Positions 35,149 through 44,065 of a stretch of DNA of 64,000 nt are shown in pieces. A program made the translations under genes and the position numbers. The DNA is from Paenibacillus cellulositrophicus (lineage in GTDB: Bacteria > Bacillota > Bacilli > Paenibacillales > Paenibacillaceae). Each line of letters starts with the position of its first letter. The stretch's first letter is position 1. The stretch is from NCBI RefSeq assembly GCF_009363095.1, contig NZ_CP045295.1, forward strand, positions 5,299,001 through 5,363,000. The letters are read 5' to 3'. The notes below the pieces were generated by a model that had not been told where the DNA came from, searched no databases, and saw nothing but the letters and a program-made list of their open reading frames with translations.

Positions 35149-36558
35149 TCAGGTCAGTTGATGGAGCGAGGCCCGGACGCCTTCGCGTTCCAGCAGGCCG
35201 ATATGCTCCTCAAGCAGCGCTTTAAGACCCGGAACTGCCGTTAAATCCATGCCCCACAGCCGTTCTTCCTTCAGAATGCCGGTAACGAACGATTCCGGGT
35301 CGATCCAGTTCCGGTCAAATGCCTCCAGCACTTCCGGCACATCGCGGCGGGCGACCTGGTCGCCGCGGTAGGTCAGGAGGAGTGCGGCGAAGGAGAGGAC
35401 GAGCAGGCGGGGAAGCTTCCCCTGGGCCTGCTGGTAACGGATCAGCACCGGCAGCAGGCGTGCCGTGAATTTCGAAATGCTGTTCAGCGAAATCGATGCC
35501 AGCTCATGCCGGATCAGCGGGTTGTTGAACCGCTCGCGGATAGCCGCCGCGTATTCGAGCAGCTCGGCCCGCGGCAGCTTCAGCACCGGCAGGATTTCGT
35601 CTTCCATCAGCTCCTCGACGAAGCGGCCCAAATCGCTATCCTTCATCACGTCCTCGACCGTTTCAAGTCCGGCAAGGAGGCCCAGGGGCACCATAGCCGT
35701 ATGCGGGCCGTTGAGAAGGTGAACCTTGCGCTCGCGGTAAGGCGACAGGTCATCCGTGACGATGACGTTCAGCCCGGCTTCGGCAAGAGGGAGCTTCTCC
35801 CGCTGCCACGCCGGCCCTTCGATCACCCACAGATGATAGGGCTCGGCACTGACCATGAAGGGGTCTTCATAGCCGAGCTTCTGCTCCAGGTCGTCCGCCT
35901 GATCCCGCGGGTACCCCGGAACGATGCGGTCGACCAGGCAGGAGCAGAACGTGTTGGCTTCCGTAACCCAGGCGGCAAATGCATCGCCAAGCTGCCAATC
36001 GGCGGCATGCTGCAGCACGAAGCGGCGCAGCTTCTCGCCGCTGTCCTCGATCAGCTCGCAGGGGAGGATGATAAAGCCGGCTTTGCCGAGCTGGAACCGC
36101 CTGTAGAGCAGCTCCGTCAATTTGGCGGGAAAGCTGGAATGCGGAGCGTCCTCCCGGCGCAGGCCGGCCTCATACACAATGCCGGCTTCGGTCGTGTTGG
36201 AGGTAATGAACTCGAGTTCGTCCTGTTCGGCCAGTTTCAAGTAGGCCTCATAATCCGTGTAGGGATTGATGACCCGGCTGACGGTGGCGATAACTTCGCT
36301 TGAGTTGACCAGCTGTCCTTGAAGCCGCCCTTTAAGCAGCACGGTGTACAATCCGTCCTGCTCCATGAGCGCAGTGCTTTTGCCGTGTGCGGTCGGCTGC
36401 ACGACGACGGCGCTTCCGTTAAATAATCCCTTCAAATTCATCTGCTGCATCTGCCAGTTCACGAAAGCCCGCATAAAGTTGCCGCCGCCAAACTGGATCA
36501 TGCGCTCGGGCAGGGCGGGGAGTTCGGGAAACAGGCTGCGGGAAAGACGTGATGTCAT
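35149..36558 (-). CDS. uxaB: Tagaturonate reductase (altronate oxidoreductase)
   Basis: A 469-residue polyol-type dehydrogenase that reduces tagaturonate to altronate with NADH. The nucleotide-binding start IQFGGGNFMRAFVNWQMQ is typical of the mannitol dehydrogenase superfamily, and VHLLNGPHTAMVPLGLLAG carries the catalytic-domain signature. It is the first gene of the uxaB-uxaA-uxaC-rhgT operon and has a candidate LacI operator and promoter just upstream. Confidence 0.93.
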   Translation of the reverse strand: MTSRLSRSLFPELPALPERMIQFGGGNFMRAFVNWQMQQMNLKGLFNGSAVVVQPTAHGKSTALMEQDGLYTVLLKGRLQGQLVNSSEVIATVSRVINPYTDYEAYLKLAEQDELEFITSNTTEAGIVYEAGLRREDAPHSSFPAKLTELLYRRFQLGKAGFIILPCELIEDSGEKLRRFVLQHAADWQLGDAFAAWVTEANTFCSCLVDRIVPGYPRDQADDLEQKLGYEDPFMVSAEPYHLWVIEGPAWQREKLPLAEAGLNVIVTDDLSPYRERKVHLLNGPHTAMVPLGLLAGLETVEDVMKDSDLGRFVEELMEDEILPVLKLPRAELLEYAAAIRERFNNPLIRHELASISLNSISKFTARLLPVLIRYQQAQGKLPRLLVLSFAALLLTYRGDQVARRDVPEVLEAFDRNWIDPESFVTGILKEERLWGMDLTAVPGLKALLEEHIGLLEREGVRASLHQLT

Positions 36559-36591
36559 ACGTATTTCAAGCCTCCTTTAGAGATGATAAAC

Positions 36592-36620
36592 ATTATGCAC
36601 ACGTTAACATTTTGGTGTAA
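36592..36620 (-). promoter_or_regulatory. Promoter and LacI-type operator of the uxa operon
   Basis: On the minus strand TTACAC (36615-36620) and CATAAT (36592-36597) have a 17-bp spacer. TGTTAACGTGTGCA (36596-36609) fills the spacer and reaches the -10 box, and shares TGTTAACG with the site upstream of the lacI gene. Confidence 0.6.
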
Positions 36621-36678
36621 AAAAATCATGTTTGAAATGACGGCCTCGAAAAAATCGAGGGCATTACAGCTGCCCCTC

Positions 36679-37677
36679 CTATGTGACAGCCGCAACACTT
36701 TGCCGCACGATCAGCTCCGTCTGGACAAACAGCTGTTCCGGCGCCGAGTCCGGCTGCTCGAGCCGCTCGATCAGCTTGGTGGTGCCGAGCTTGCTGATAT
36801 CGGCAATCGGCTTGCGGATCGTTGTCAGCGGCGGGTACGTATACTGCGAGAACAAAATATCGTCGAACCCGATCAGCGACAGCTGTCCGGGAAGCGCGAC
36901 GCCCCGCGCGTAACAGGCATTCAGCGCGCCGATGGCCATATCGTCGTTCGAGCAGAAGACCAGGGTCGGCGGATCGGACAGGGAGAGCAGCGACATCATG
37001 GCGTTATAGCCGCTTTCGACCCCGTAGTCCCCGGCGGTGAAATAGTCCGGAACCAGCGGGAGGCGGTGGGAGATCAGACTGTCCATAAATCCCTGCTTCC
37101 GCTCCGTTGTCGACTTGAAGCCGGCCTTGCCTTCAATGATGGCGATCTTCCGGTGACCGAGGCCGATGCCGTAATCCAGCGCCTCCCGGACGCCTTCGCG
37201 GTCATTGGCGACCACGTTCAGAATGCCGGGGTCATCCAGCTGGCGGTTCAGGACGACGAAGGGGATGCCGGTCTGCTTCAGGTGATAAATGAAAGCATTG
37301 TCCGCTTCGCTCTGGCTCATGACGAGCACGCCGTCGAAACGCCTTGGCGTTATAGCATCATAGTGCCGGATGCTGTCGATCCCATGGACCGTCAGGCTGT
37401 AGTTCTCGTCGAGCACCTGATGAATGCCCTTGATGGCGTCCACGAGAAAGCTGGCCGAAGTTCCCTGGTCGATGCTGGAGAAGAACAGGCCGATCGTGTA
37501 GGACTTCTTCATCACCAGGCTCTTGGCGCTGTAATTGGGAATGTAGTTAAGTTCGGCGGCGATGCGTTCAATGCGGTCGCGGGTTTCCTTCTTGATGAGC
37601 GGGTTGCCGTTCAGCGCCCTGGAAACGGTCGTATGCGATACCCCCGCAACGCGCGCGATGTCTTTAATCGTAATCAT
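36679..37677 (-). CDS. LacI family regulator of galacturonate catabolism
   Basis: A 332-residue repressor. The helix-turn-helix and hinge (MITIKDIARVAGVSHTTVSRALNGNPLIKKETR) occupy the first 60 residues, followed by a periplasmic-binding-like sugar domain. It resembles KdgR and ExuR regulators of uronate pathways. The ATG at 37677 has GAGG just upstream; an ATG five codons earlier has no ribosome binding site. It lies directly upstream of the uxa operon on the same strand. The effector is probably 2-keto-3-deoxygluconate or a uronate, by analogy only. Confidence 0.88.
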   Translation of the reverse strand: MITIKDIARVAGVSHTTVSRALNGNPLIKKETRDRIERIAAELNYIPNYSAKSLVMKKSYTIGLFFSSIDQGTSASFLVDAIKGIHQVLDENYSLTVHGIDSIRHYDAITPRRFDGVLVMSQSEADNAFIYHLKQTGIPFVVLNRQLDDPGILNVVANDREGVREALDYGIGLGHRKIAIIEGKAGFKSTTERKQGFMDSLISHRLPLVPDYFTAGDYGVESGYNAMMSLLSLSDPPTLVFCSNDDMAIGALNACYARGVALPGQLSLIGFDDILFSQYTYPPLTTIRKPIADISKLGTTKLIERLEQPDSAPEQLFVQTELIVRQSVAAVT

Positions 37678-37700
37678 ATGACCTCGTGACATGAAATATT

Positions 37701-37714
37701 TGTTAACGGTTTCA
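37701..37714. promoter_or_regulatory. LacI/CcpA-type operator upstream of the lacI gene
   Basis: TGTTAACGGTTTCA fits TG-N2-A-N-CG-N-T-N2-CA, the dyad used by LacI-family proteins including CcpA. The TGTTAACG half is shared with the uxa operator at 36596-36609, which favours the local LacI protein. Confidence 0.55.
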
Positions 37715-37740
37715 GTTTAAGTTCAGACAGGGTTCAAGTC

Positions 37741-37777
37741 AATATGATTCCGGAAAAATGCACACGTGAATCATATT
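37741..37777. promoter_or_regulatory. Perfect 10-bp inverted repeat upstream of the araC promoter
   Basis: AATATGATTC at 37741-37750 and GAATCATATT at 37768-37777 with 17 bp between them. It ends at the -35 box of the araC promoter, where an activator would bind. Confidence 0.6.
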
Positions 37778-37805
37778 GTCAACCCAATCATGAAAACGCT
37801 ATAAT
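37776..37805 (+). promoter_or_regulatory. Sigma-A promoter of the AraC-type regulator gene
   Basis: TTGTCA at 37776-37781 and TATAAT at 37800-37805 with an 18-bp spacer. Confidence 0.65.
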
Positions 37806-37837
37806 TGGAAACAAGAACGGGCTAAAGGAGCATCACA

Positions 37838-40081
37838 ATGAAAAAAGGCCGCATGTTTTATAAAACGTTTATTCCCATTCTGGTCCTTGGGATCGGACTG
37901 GTCGTCAGTTTTGGCAGCTACATTTATATCAATACGACCCACTCGGTGATCGACCGGGTGGCGGGCAGCAAGCAGAGCTTTATTACCCAGACCAAAAATT
38001 CGCTTGAGCAGAAAATCCAGACAATCGAATACGCCTTTAATACATATAGCACGACGAGCTCGTTTGATGCCGTCGTAAAAAGGCCGATCACGGAACAGGA
38101 TTTCGAAGAATACCGGAACGTCAATACACAGCTGAACTATATCGCCACGATGGGACTGGAAGGGACCGAGTATTCGCTCATCAGCCTCGTACAGAATTGG
38201 CAGATTACGAGCGGAAAGCTGTCCTATTTGACGGATGCCGACCGGCGCAAGCTGTACGAGGCCTACATCGATAACAAAGACAAAGGGCTGTTCTGGATCA
38301 AAACGGATGACGGCATCCGTTTCGTGAACACGCTGCCGGTCTTTTCCAAGCAAAAGCAGGCGATCGCCCTTTCGGATATTTCCCGGTCCACGCTCGACCG
38401 GATCCTGAAGACCGAGGACAATGCACCGGTCATCATTTTAAACAAGCAGGGAGAGCTGATGTACGAGACCGATCCCGACAAGCAGCTGCTGTCCGCTGAC
38501 CAGCTTGGACGCATCGTCCAGTCGGCCGGGGAAGATCATCGTGCCGGCAGGCTGAAGGTGACCGCATCCGGGCGCCAGTCGGCCGAAGCGATCTATGCCA
38601 AATCCAGCTACAACAATTGGATCTATGTGACGCTGCTGGATCAGAAGGAAATTTCCGGCGCGCTCAAGACGACCAAATACGGAATCATGCTGATGGTGGC
38701 TGTCATTACGCTGCTGATCATCGTGGTGGCTTACGGCATCTCCGTTTATTTCACGAAGCCGATCCGTCAAATCCAGCGCAGCCTGCCGCGCAGCTCCCAT
38801 TTGCCGTATAAGAACGAAATCGAAGGCATCCTTCATTCCATCGACACGATCGTCACCGAGAAGGAAAACCTGGAGAGCATGATGGAAGCCGAATTGCCCC
38901 AGCTGGAAACGCAGCTGATCCTGAACCTGTTCCGGAACCGGGTGTCCCCGGAGGAACTGGAGCGGATGCTGCCGCGGTTCGGTTATCCGGAACTGACGCA
39001 GCCGTCGTTCGTCGCGATGCTGATCCAGATGGACAGTTACGGCGGCCGGGAGGCGTCGGACCGGGATATGCTGCTGCTCGCCATCAACAAAATGGTCGAG
39101 GAAGTCGTGCCGAAGGAAGGGCGCATGCTGCCGATTATTTTAAACGACAACACGCAGGCGACCATCCTGACGTTTACAGACCAGGAGGAGCAGGATATTC
39201 GCAGGCAGGTGCTCTCCTTTTCGAAAACGATTATGATGACGGCGCGCGACTATTTGAACTGCTCCGTCAGCTTTGGCATCAGCAAGACGTACCGGCATCT
39301 GTGGGAGAGCAAGGAGGCTTGCGAAATGAGCAAGCAGGCGCTCCGGCACCGGCTCAATCTGGGCAAAGAATCGATCATCTTCTATGAAGACATCGAGACG
39401 GTCGTCTCGGGACCGGTGCTTCTGCATTATCCGACGGAGCTGGAAACCCAACTGTTCGACGCGATCCGGCTGGGCGACGAAGAGCAGGTTCCCCGGGCGC
39501 TGTATCCGCTGCTGGCCGAGATGATGAAGAAGAACAAAAACTCGATGAATTTTGAAGTGGCCCTGGTGCGTTTCGTCAATAATCTAATCCAGCTGGAGCA
39601 GCTGCTCGGCGTGGAGGTGCTGCTGACGCAGGATAATCACGCGCTATACCACCGCCTGCTCGATATTCGCAACCCGGAAGAGATCGAGCGGATCCTCGTG
39701 GAGGAGGTCATCTCGCCGATGGTGCGCAGCATGAAGGAGAAGACCAACCGCCAGTTCCGCTCCCTCGCCGAGAAGATCGCCACGATCGTCCGCACGGAGT
39801 ACGACCAGGAATTGTCCCTGGAATGGATCAGCGACCGGCTTCATTATAATCCGAACTATTTAAGCAGCATTTTTAAAAAGGAGTTTGGCATGACGTTCAG
39901 CGAATACCTGATGAATTACCGGCTGGAGATGGCCAAGAAATGGCTGGTTGAAACGGACATGACAATCAAGGAAATCGCCGAGCGGCTCCAGTACCACAAT
40001 CCGCAAAACTTCATCCGGTCCTTCCGCAAGAAGGAACTCGTGACGCCGGGAAATTACCGCAAAGTCAAACAGGCTCAGTAA
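37838..40081 (+). CDS. AraC family regulator with extracellular sensor domain (YesS type)
   Basis: A 747-residue membrane-anchored regulator. A first helix (FIPILVLGIGLVVSFGSYIYI, shortened here) near residues 10-30 and a second near 280-300 (IMLMVAVITLLIIVVAYGI) bracket a Cache-like outer domain. A cytoplasmic middle region follows, and the C-terminal AraC domain (about 645-745: LSLEWISDRLHYNPNYLSSIF, MTIKEIAERLQYHNPQNFIRSF) binds DNA. The same layout is found in B. subtilis YesS, which governs rhamnogalacturonan use. It likely senses oligogalacturonides outside the cell and activates the transporter and glycosidase genes. Confidence 0.9.
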   Translation: MKKGRMFYKTFIPILVLGIGLVVSFGSYIYINTTHSVIDRVAGSKQSFITQTKNSLEQKIQTIEYAFNTYSTTSSFDAVVKRPITEQDFEEYRNVNTQLNYIATMGLEGTEYSLISLVQNWQITSGKLSYLTDADRRKLYEAYIDNKDKGLFWIKTDDGIRFVNTLPVFSKQKQAIALSDISRSTLDRILKTEDNAPVIILNKQGELMYETDPDKQLLSADQLGRIVQSAGEDHRAGRLKVTASGRQSAEAIYAKSSYNNWIYVTLLDQKEISGALKTTKYGIMLMVAVITLLIIVVAYGISVYFTKPIRQIQRSLPRSSHLPYKNEIEGILHSIDTIVTEKENLESMMEAELPQLETQLILNLFRNRVSPEELERMLPRFGYPELTQPSFVAMLIQMDSYGGREASDRDMLLLAINKMVEEVVPKEGRMLPIILNDNTQATILTFTDQEEQDIRRQVLSFSKTIMMTARDYLNCSVSFGISKTYRHLWESKEACEMSKQALRHRLNLGKESIIFYEDIETVVSGPVLLHYPTELETQLFDAIRLGDEEQVPRALYPLLAEMMKKNKNSMNFEVALVRFVNNLIQLEQLLGVEVLLTQDNHALYHRLLDIRNPEEIERILVEEVISPMVRSMKEKTNRQFRSLAEKIATIVRTEYDQELSLEWISDRLHYNPNYLSSIFKKEFGMTFSEYLMNYRLEMAKKWLVETDMTIKEIAERLQYHNPQNFIRSFRKKELVTPGNYRKVKQAQ

Positions 40082-40084
40082 AAA

Positions 40085-40142
40085 AACAAAGTCTTGTAAT
40101 TCCGTCCGGGCTGCTTTCTTGAGCGGAATGCAAGACTTTGCT
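40085..40142. terminator. Long-stem terminator between the araC and lplC-like genes
   Basis: CAAAGTCTTG plus ATTCCG pair with CGGAAT plus CAAGACTTTG. The T run lies on the minus strand, so it mainly ends the permease message; it may also serve the araC gene. Confidence 0.8.
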
Positions 40143-40147
40143 GTTCG

Positions 40148-41038
40148 TTACCCTTTGACCGAGCCGAGCAGCGCCCCTTTGACAAAATGCTTCTGCACGA
40201 ACGGATACGCGATCAGCATCGGTACAGTCGCGATGACGATCACCGCCATTTTGATGGTCTGCGCCGGCGGAACGACATCCACGGACGTCCCTTCGGCCTG
40301 CATGCCGCTGGAGACGATGACGATCTGGCGGAGCAGCACCTGGATCGGCCACTTGGTCGAATCCGTCATGTACAGGATCGCATTCATATAGGTGTTCCAG
40401 TAAGCTACCGCATAGAACAGCGAAATGGTAGCAATGGATGGCAGGGCGAGCGGAAGCATAATTTTGAAGAAAACGCCAAAATCGTTGCATCCGTCAATTT
40501 TGGCCGATTCCTCGAGCGCGTCCGGAAGCGCCTGAAAAAAGTTTCTCATAATAATCAGGTTAAACGCGTTAATAGCGACCGGAAGGATGAGCGACCAGTA
40601 GGAGTCGATCAGTCCGAGGCTTTTGACGACGAGGAACGTCGGGATCATGCCGCCGCTGAACAGCATGGAGAATACGACGATGAAGTTGACGAAGCCCCGG
40701 CCGTAGAGATATCTCCTGGACAGGCCATAGGCCATGAGCGCCGTCAGGATCATGCTGACGATCGTGCCTACTACGGTGATCCCGATTGATACCCCCAGCC
40801 CTTTAAAAATCGTAGGCGTCGATAAAATGTACTTATAAGCATCGAGAGAGAACGTCGTCGGAAACAGAATGAATTTTTTGGCCACGACTTCCTGGGTGGA
40901 AGCGAAGGAGCTCGCAATCACGTTTACAAAAGGCAGCAGGCAAATGAGGGAAATCAGAATGAGCAGGAGGCTGTTTACGACGGTAAACAGGCGGCTGCCG
41001 AAAGACTCTTTTCTACGCAAAGCTGTGGATGGTGTCAT
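40148..41038 (-). CDS. Carbohydrate ABC transporter permease (LplC type)
   Basis: A 296-residue permease with six helices. The EAA loop reads EESAKIDGCNDFGVFFKIMLPLALPS, and AEGTSVDVVPPAQTIKMAVIVIATVPMLIAYPFVQKHFVKGALLGSVKG is the classic LplC end. The start at 41038 is preceded by AAGGAGG 10 nt away. Its partner LplB-type permease is on the opposite strand, divergent, which is unusual for this transporter family. Confidence 0.9.
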   Translation of the reverse strand: MTPSTALRRKESFGSRLFTVVNSLLLILISLICLLPFVNVIASSFASTQEVVAKKFILFPTTFSLDAYKYILSTPTIFKGLGVSIGITVVGTIVSMILTALMAYGLSRRYLYGRGFVNFIVVFSMLFSGGMIPTFLVVKSLGLIDSYWSLILPVAINAFNLIIMRNFFQALPDALEESAKIDGCNDFGVFFKIMLPLALPSIATISLFYAVAYWNTYMNAILYMTDSTKWPIQVLLRQIVIVSSGMQAEGTSVDVVPPAQTIKMAVIVIATVPMLIAYPFVQKHFVKGALLGSVKG

Positions 41039-41054
41039 ACGCGGGTATCCTCCT

Positions 41055-41068
41055 TGTAATCGTTTACA
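41055..41068. promoter_or_regulatory. Catabolite response element (cre) upstream of the lplC-like gene
   Basis: TGTAATCGTTTACA matches the CcpA consensus TGWAANCGNTNWCA at every position. It overlaps the region just before the ribosome binding site of the minus-strand permease gene, where CcpA would repress. Confidence 0.7.
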
Positions 41069-41302
41069 GTTAGACTGTACCAAGCGCACCAGGTTACGTA
41101 TATAATCAGCTCCTGAGGTGTTGTCCGGCAGGGGGGAGAGCGGGGAATCCGCGGCTGTCACCCGGATAATCATCAGCTTCAATCCGTAATCATCAGCTGA
41201 GATGCGGAAGGCGGAAATGGCGCCGTTATGCGGTTTTATGGCCGGTGTCAATGAAATGATTATGTACGGAATTCCCAAAACGGCCTAAGCTGGAGTCGTA
41301 AC

Positions 41303-41316
41303 AGGAAACGCTTACA
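41303..41316. promoter_or_regulatory. Weaker cre-like site upstream of the lplB-like gene
   Basis: AGGAAACGCTTACA; read on the other strand TGTAAGCGTTTCCT fits the cre consensus except at two end positions. It abuts the ribosome binding site of the lplB-like gene. Confidence 0.45.
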
Positions 41317-41330
41317 AGGAGGTCGACCTG

Positions 41331-42296
41331 GTGAAGGACTCGAACACGGCCGTCATGAACATGAATGTCAAACCGGCCAGGAAGGTACGGACGGACACCG
41401 CTCTGGACCGTATCAAACGTCACAAGCTGCTGTACCTGATGATTTTGCCCGGCGTGTTGTATTTCATCATCTTTAAGTATCTGCCGATGGGCGGTCTCGT
41501 CATTGCCTTTCAGGATTACCAGCCTTTCAAGGGGATCACGGGCAGCCCTTGGGTCGGAATGAAGCACTTTGTCCGCTTGTTTACAGAACCGACGTTCTTC
41601 ATGCTTCTGCGCAACACGCTGATTCTGTTTGCACTCAACATCGTGATCTTTTTTCCGCTTCCCATTATATTGGCGCTGATGCTGAATGAGGTCAGGCACC
41701 GGCTGTTCAAAAACTGGGTACAGACCATCATCTACATCCCGCACTTTATGTCCTGGGTCATCATCGTCTCCATTACCTACGTATTCCTCACCGTGGACGG
41801 AGGCGTGCTGAATGAGCTGATCGCCAGGCTGGGCGGGCACAAAATCAGCTTCCTGACCGCTCCCGAATGGCTGCGCACCGTGTACATCGGGCAGATCATC
41901 TGGAAGGAGCTCGGCTGGTCCACCATTATTTATCTGTCTGCGATCACGGTGGTGGACACTCAGCTGTACGAAGCAGCCGAAATGGACGGAGCCGGACGGT
42001 TCCGCAAAACGTGGCACGTGACGCTGCCGGCGATCCGACCGGTCATCATCACCCTGCTCATTCTCAAGATCGGCAGCACGCTTGATCTGGGGTTCGAGCA
42101 TATGTACCTGCTGCTCAATTCGCTGAACCGCGAGGTGGCCGAAATTTTCGACACCTACATCTATACGGCGGGACTGAAGAACGGACAGCTGAGCTTCAGT
42201 ACAACGGTAGGCTTGTTCAAGGGCTTGGTGGGACTTGTGCTGGTCATGGCATCCAACCGGCTGGCGAAGAAGTTCGGCGAGGACGGCGTGTACTAA
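41331..42296 (+). CDS. Carbohydrate ABC transporter permease (LplB type)
   Basis: A 321-residue permease with about six helices after a 35-residue cytoplasmic head. The family motifs KYLPMGGLVIAFQDYQPFKGI and the EAA loop EAAEMDGAGRFRKTWHVTLPAIRPV are clear. The start is GTG with AAGGAGG 8 nt upstream. The binding-protein gene follows 77 nt downstream on the same strand. Confidence 0.92.
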   Translation: MKDSNTAVMNMNVKPARKVRTDTALDRIKRHKLLYLMILPGVLYFIIFKYLPMGGLVIAFQDYQPFKGITGSPWVGMKHFVRLFTEPTFFMLLRNTLILFALNIVIFFPLPIILALMLNEVRHRLFKNWVQTIIYIPHFMSWVIIVSITYVFLTVDGGVLNELIARLGGHKISFLTAPEWLRTVYIGQIIWKELGWSTIIYLSAITVVDTQLYEAAEMDGAGRFRKTWHVTLPAIRPVIITLLILKIGSTLDLGFEHMYLLLNSLNREVAEIFDTYIYTAGLKNGQLSFSTTVGLFKGLVGLVLVMASNRLAKKFGEDGVY

Positions 42297-42311
42297 TCAA
42301 GGCACGGCGGG

Positions 42312-42345
42312 TGTGGGATCCATCCACGGATGTGGGATCAATCCA
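42312..42345 (+). repeat. Two 15-bp direct repeats before the binding-protein gene
   Basis: TGTGGGATCCATCCA at 42312-42326 and TGTGGGATCAATCCA at 42331-42345, 19 bp apart. Each half carries an imperfect TGGGAT / ATCCA dyad. They lie in the short gap between the permease and binding-protein genes. Confidence 0.7.
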
Positions 42346-42373
42346 AAGGATAATAGAAAAGGGGAAATGGCAC

Positions 42374-43903
42374 ATGAAACCAATGGTAAGCAAGATGGCT
42401 GCGTTTACGCTGGTCTGCGGGCTGCTGCTCTCGGCCTGCGGCGGGGGAGGCGGCAAGGGGGAAACGGCCCAGGGCTCGGGAGGCAGCGCTGCGGCAGGTG
42501 ACGAGAAGACGACGATTACGTGGCTGAACATTTTGCACACGGCGTCGCCGCCGACCGATACGGTGCTGAACAAAATTGAGGAGAAGACCGGGACGGATAT
42601 CAAATTTTCGTGGATTCCGGATGCTTCCAAGGAAGAACGCATCAATACGTCGCTGGCGTCCGATTCCCTGGCGGATATCGTTACGCTCACCATTCTCGAC
42701 AATTCCTCCGTGCGCAACGCCCTGAAGTCTGGCATGTTCTGGGAGGTTGAACCGTTCCTGGACGAGTTCCCGAACCTGGCGAAAATTTCGCAGGATATGC
42801 GGAGATCGGCTTCGATCGACGGCAAGCTGTACGGCGTGCCTTTCCAGAAGGATCTCGCCCGCAACGGCGTCGTCATCCGCAAGGACTGGCTCGATAAGCT
42901 TGGACTGTCCGTGCCGAAGACGACCGATGAGCTGATGAACGTCGCCAAAGCGTTCACCGAGCAGGACCCGGACGGCAACGGACAGAAGGATACGACGGGC
43001 TTCATGGACCGGAGCGATCTGATCTACGGCGCCTTTAAGACGCTGGGGTCATACTTCGGCACGCCGAATAACTGGCAGGTGACGGATGACGGGAAAATGA
43101 TCCCCGAATTCGAAACCGAAGGGTACGTCAAAACGATGGATTACATGAAGACACTGTACGAAAAAGGATATATCAATCAAGACTTTGCGGTGACCGCCAA
43201 GACCGACCAACAGCAAAAATTCGCCCAGGGCAAAGCCGGAATTTACGTCGGCGCCCTGTTTGACGGGAAGAACCTCTTGAATATGGCCAAGGGCGTTCAG
43301 GATAACATGCAGCTCGCCCTGGTCAACAACATTACATCGACAGGCAACGAAAGCGACCGCGCGATTTGGGCGGCGAACAACGGAATCGGCGGACTGCTGG
43401 CTTTCCCGAAATCCGAAGTGAAGGATGAAGCCGAGCTGAAGCGCGTTCTGAAATTCGTCAACGACCTGATGGACGACGATGTGTACGCCCTCATGACTTA
43501 CGGAATCGAAGGCGTCCATTATACCGTGGATGCGAATGACGCGGTTACGATTACCAATACCGATTTGTGGCAGCAGGAAGTGCAGCCGTTTGCCTCTTCC
43601 CGTCCGAGCGAAACGGGCTACAAAATCCATGACGCCGATCCGCTGAAGGCCGAGGCCGACAAGCTGATCAAGGAAAATGCAAAATACGGGGTGCTGAACC
43701 CGGCATATTCCCTGGAATCCGAAACGTACACGACACAGGGCTCTGAGCTGCAAAAGATCATCACCGATGCGACTTACAAATACATTCTCGGCAAAATCAA
43801 CCTGGACGAATTCAAAGCTGCGGTGGAGAACTGGAAGAAATCCGGCGGCAGCAAAATTATCGAGGAATATGAGGCCGCTTACAAAGCCACTCAGCAAAAA
43901 TAA
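42374..43903 (+). CDS. Carbohydrate ABC transporter substrate-binding lipoprotein (LplA type)
   Basis: A 509-residue binding protein. The signal ends in the lipobox LSAC (Cys at about residue 21), followed by a Gly-rich tether and the family 1 binding-protein fold (WLNILHTASPPTDTVLNKIEEKTGTD, ARNGVVIRKDWLDKLGL, DPDGNGQKDTTGF). In context the ligand is an oligogalacturonide or rhamnogalacturonan fragment. No ATPase gene is nearby; such transporters often share an MsmX-type ATPase. AAAGGGG lies before the ATG at 42374; the longer open frame has no good site. Confidence 0.9.
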   Translation: MKPMVSKMAAFTLVCGLLLSACGGGGGKGETAQGSGGSAAAGDEKTTITWLNILHTASPPTDTVLNKIEEKTGTDIKFSWIPDASKEERINTSLASDSLADIVTLTILDNSSVRNALKSGMFWEVEPFLDEFPNLAKISQDMRRSASIDGKLYGVPFQKDLARNGVVIRKDWLDKLGLSVPKTTDELMNVAKAFTEQDPDGNGQKDTTGFMDRSDLIYGAFKTLGSYFGTPNNWQVTDDGKMIPEFETEGYVKTMDYMKTLYEKGYINQDFAVTAKTDQQQKFAQGKAGIYVGALFDGKNLLNMAKGVQDNMQLALVNNITSTGNESDRAIWAANNGIGGLLAFPKSEVKDEAELKRVLKFVNDLMDDDVYALMTYGIEGVHYTVDANDAVTITNTDLWQQEVQPFASSRPSETGYKIHDADPLKAEADKLIKENAKYGVLNPAYSLESETYTTQGSELQKIITDATYKYILGKINLDEFKAAVENWKKSGGSKIIEEYEAAYKATQQK

Positions 43904-43931
43904 CGGCTGAGCCATACGCTAGGAGACGGCA

Positions 43932-43977
43932 ACAGGTCCTATCCCGCCTGCATGGGGGTTAGGACTGTGTTTTTTCC
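43932..43977 (+). terminator. Terminator after the binding-protein gene
   Basis: CAGGTCCTA plus CCC pair with GGG plus TAGGACTGTG around a short loop, followed by six T residues. It separates the transporter genes from the enzyme genes. Confidence 0.8.
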
Positions 43978-44065
43978 AAGACGGCAGGGTGTAAAAAAAG
44001 CAATCCCCGGCGAAGATGGAAATTTTATCAGAGAAAGCCGGAAATTTTATCCGAGGAGGATCAGC

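Noticed and set aside
36644-36662. Hairpin with a T-rich loop between lacI and uxaB as a terminator
   Set aside because: The stem is only six base pairs (CCTCGA/TCGAGG) and no T run follows it on either strand.
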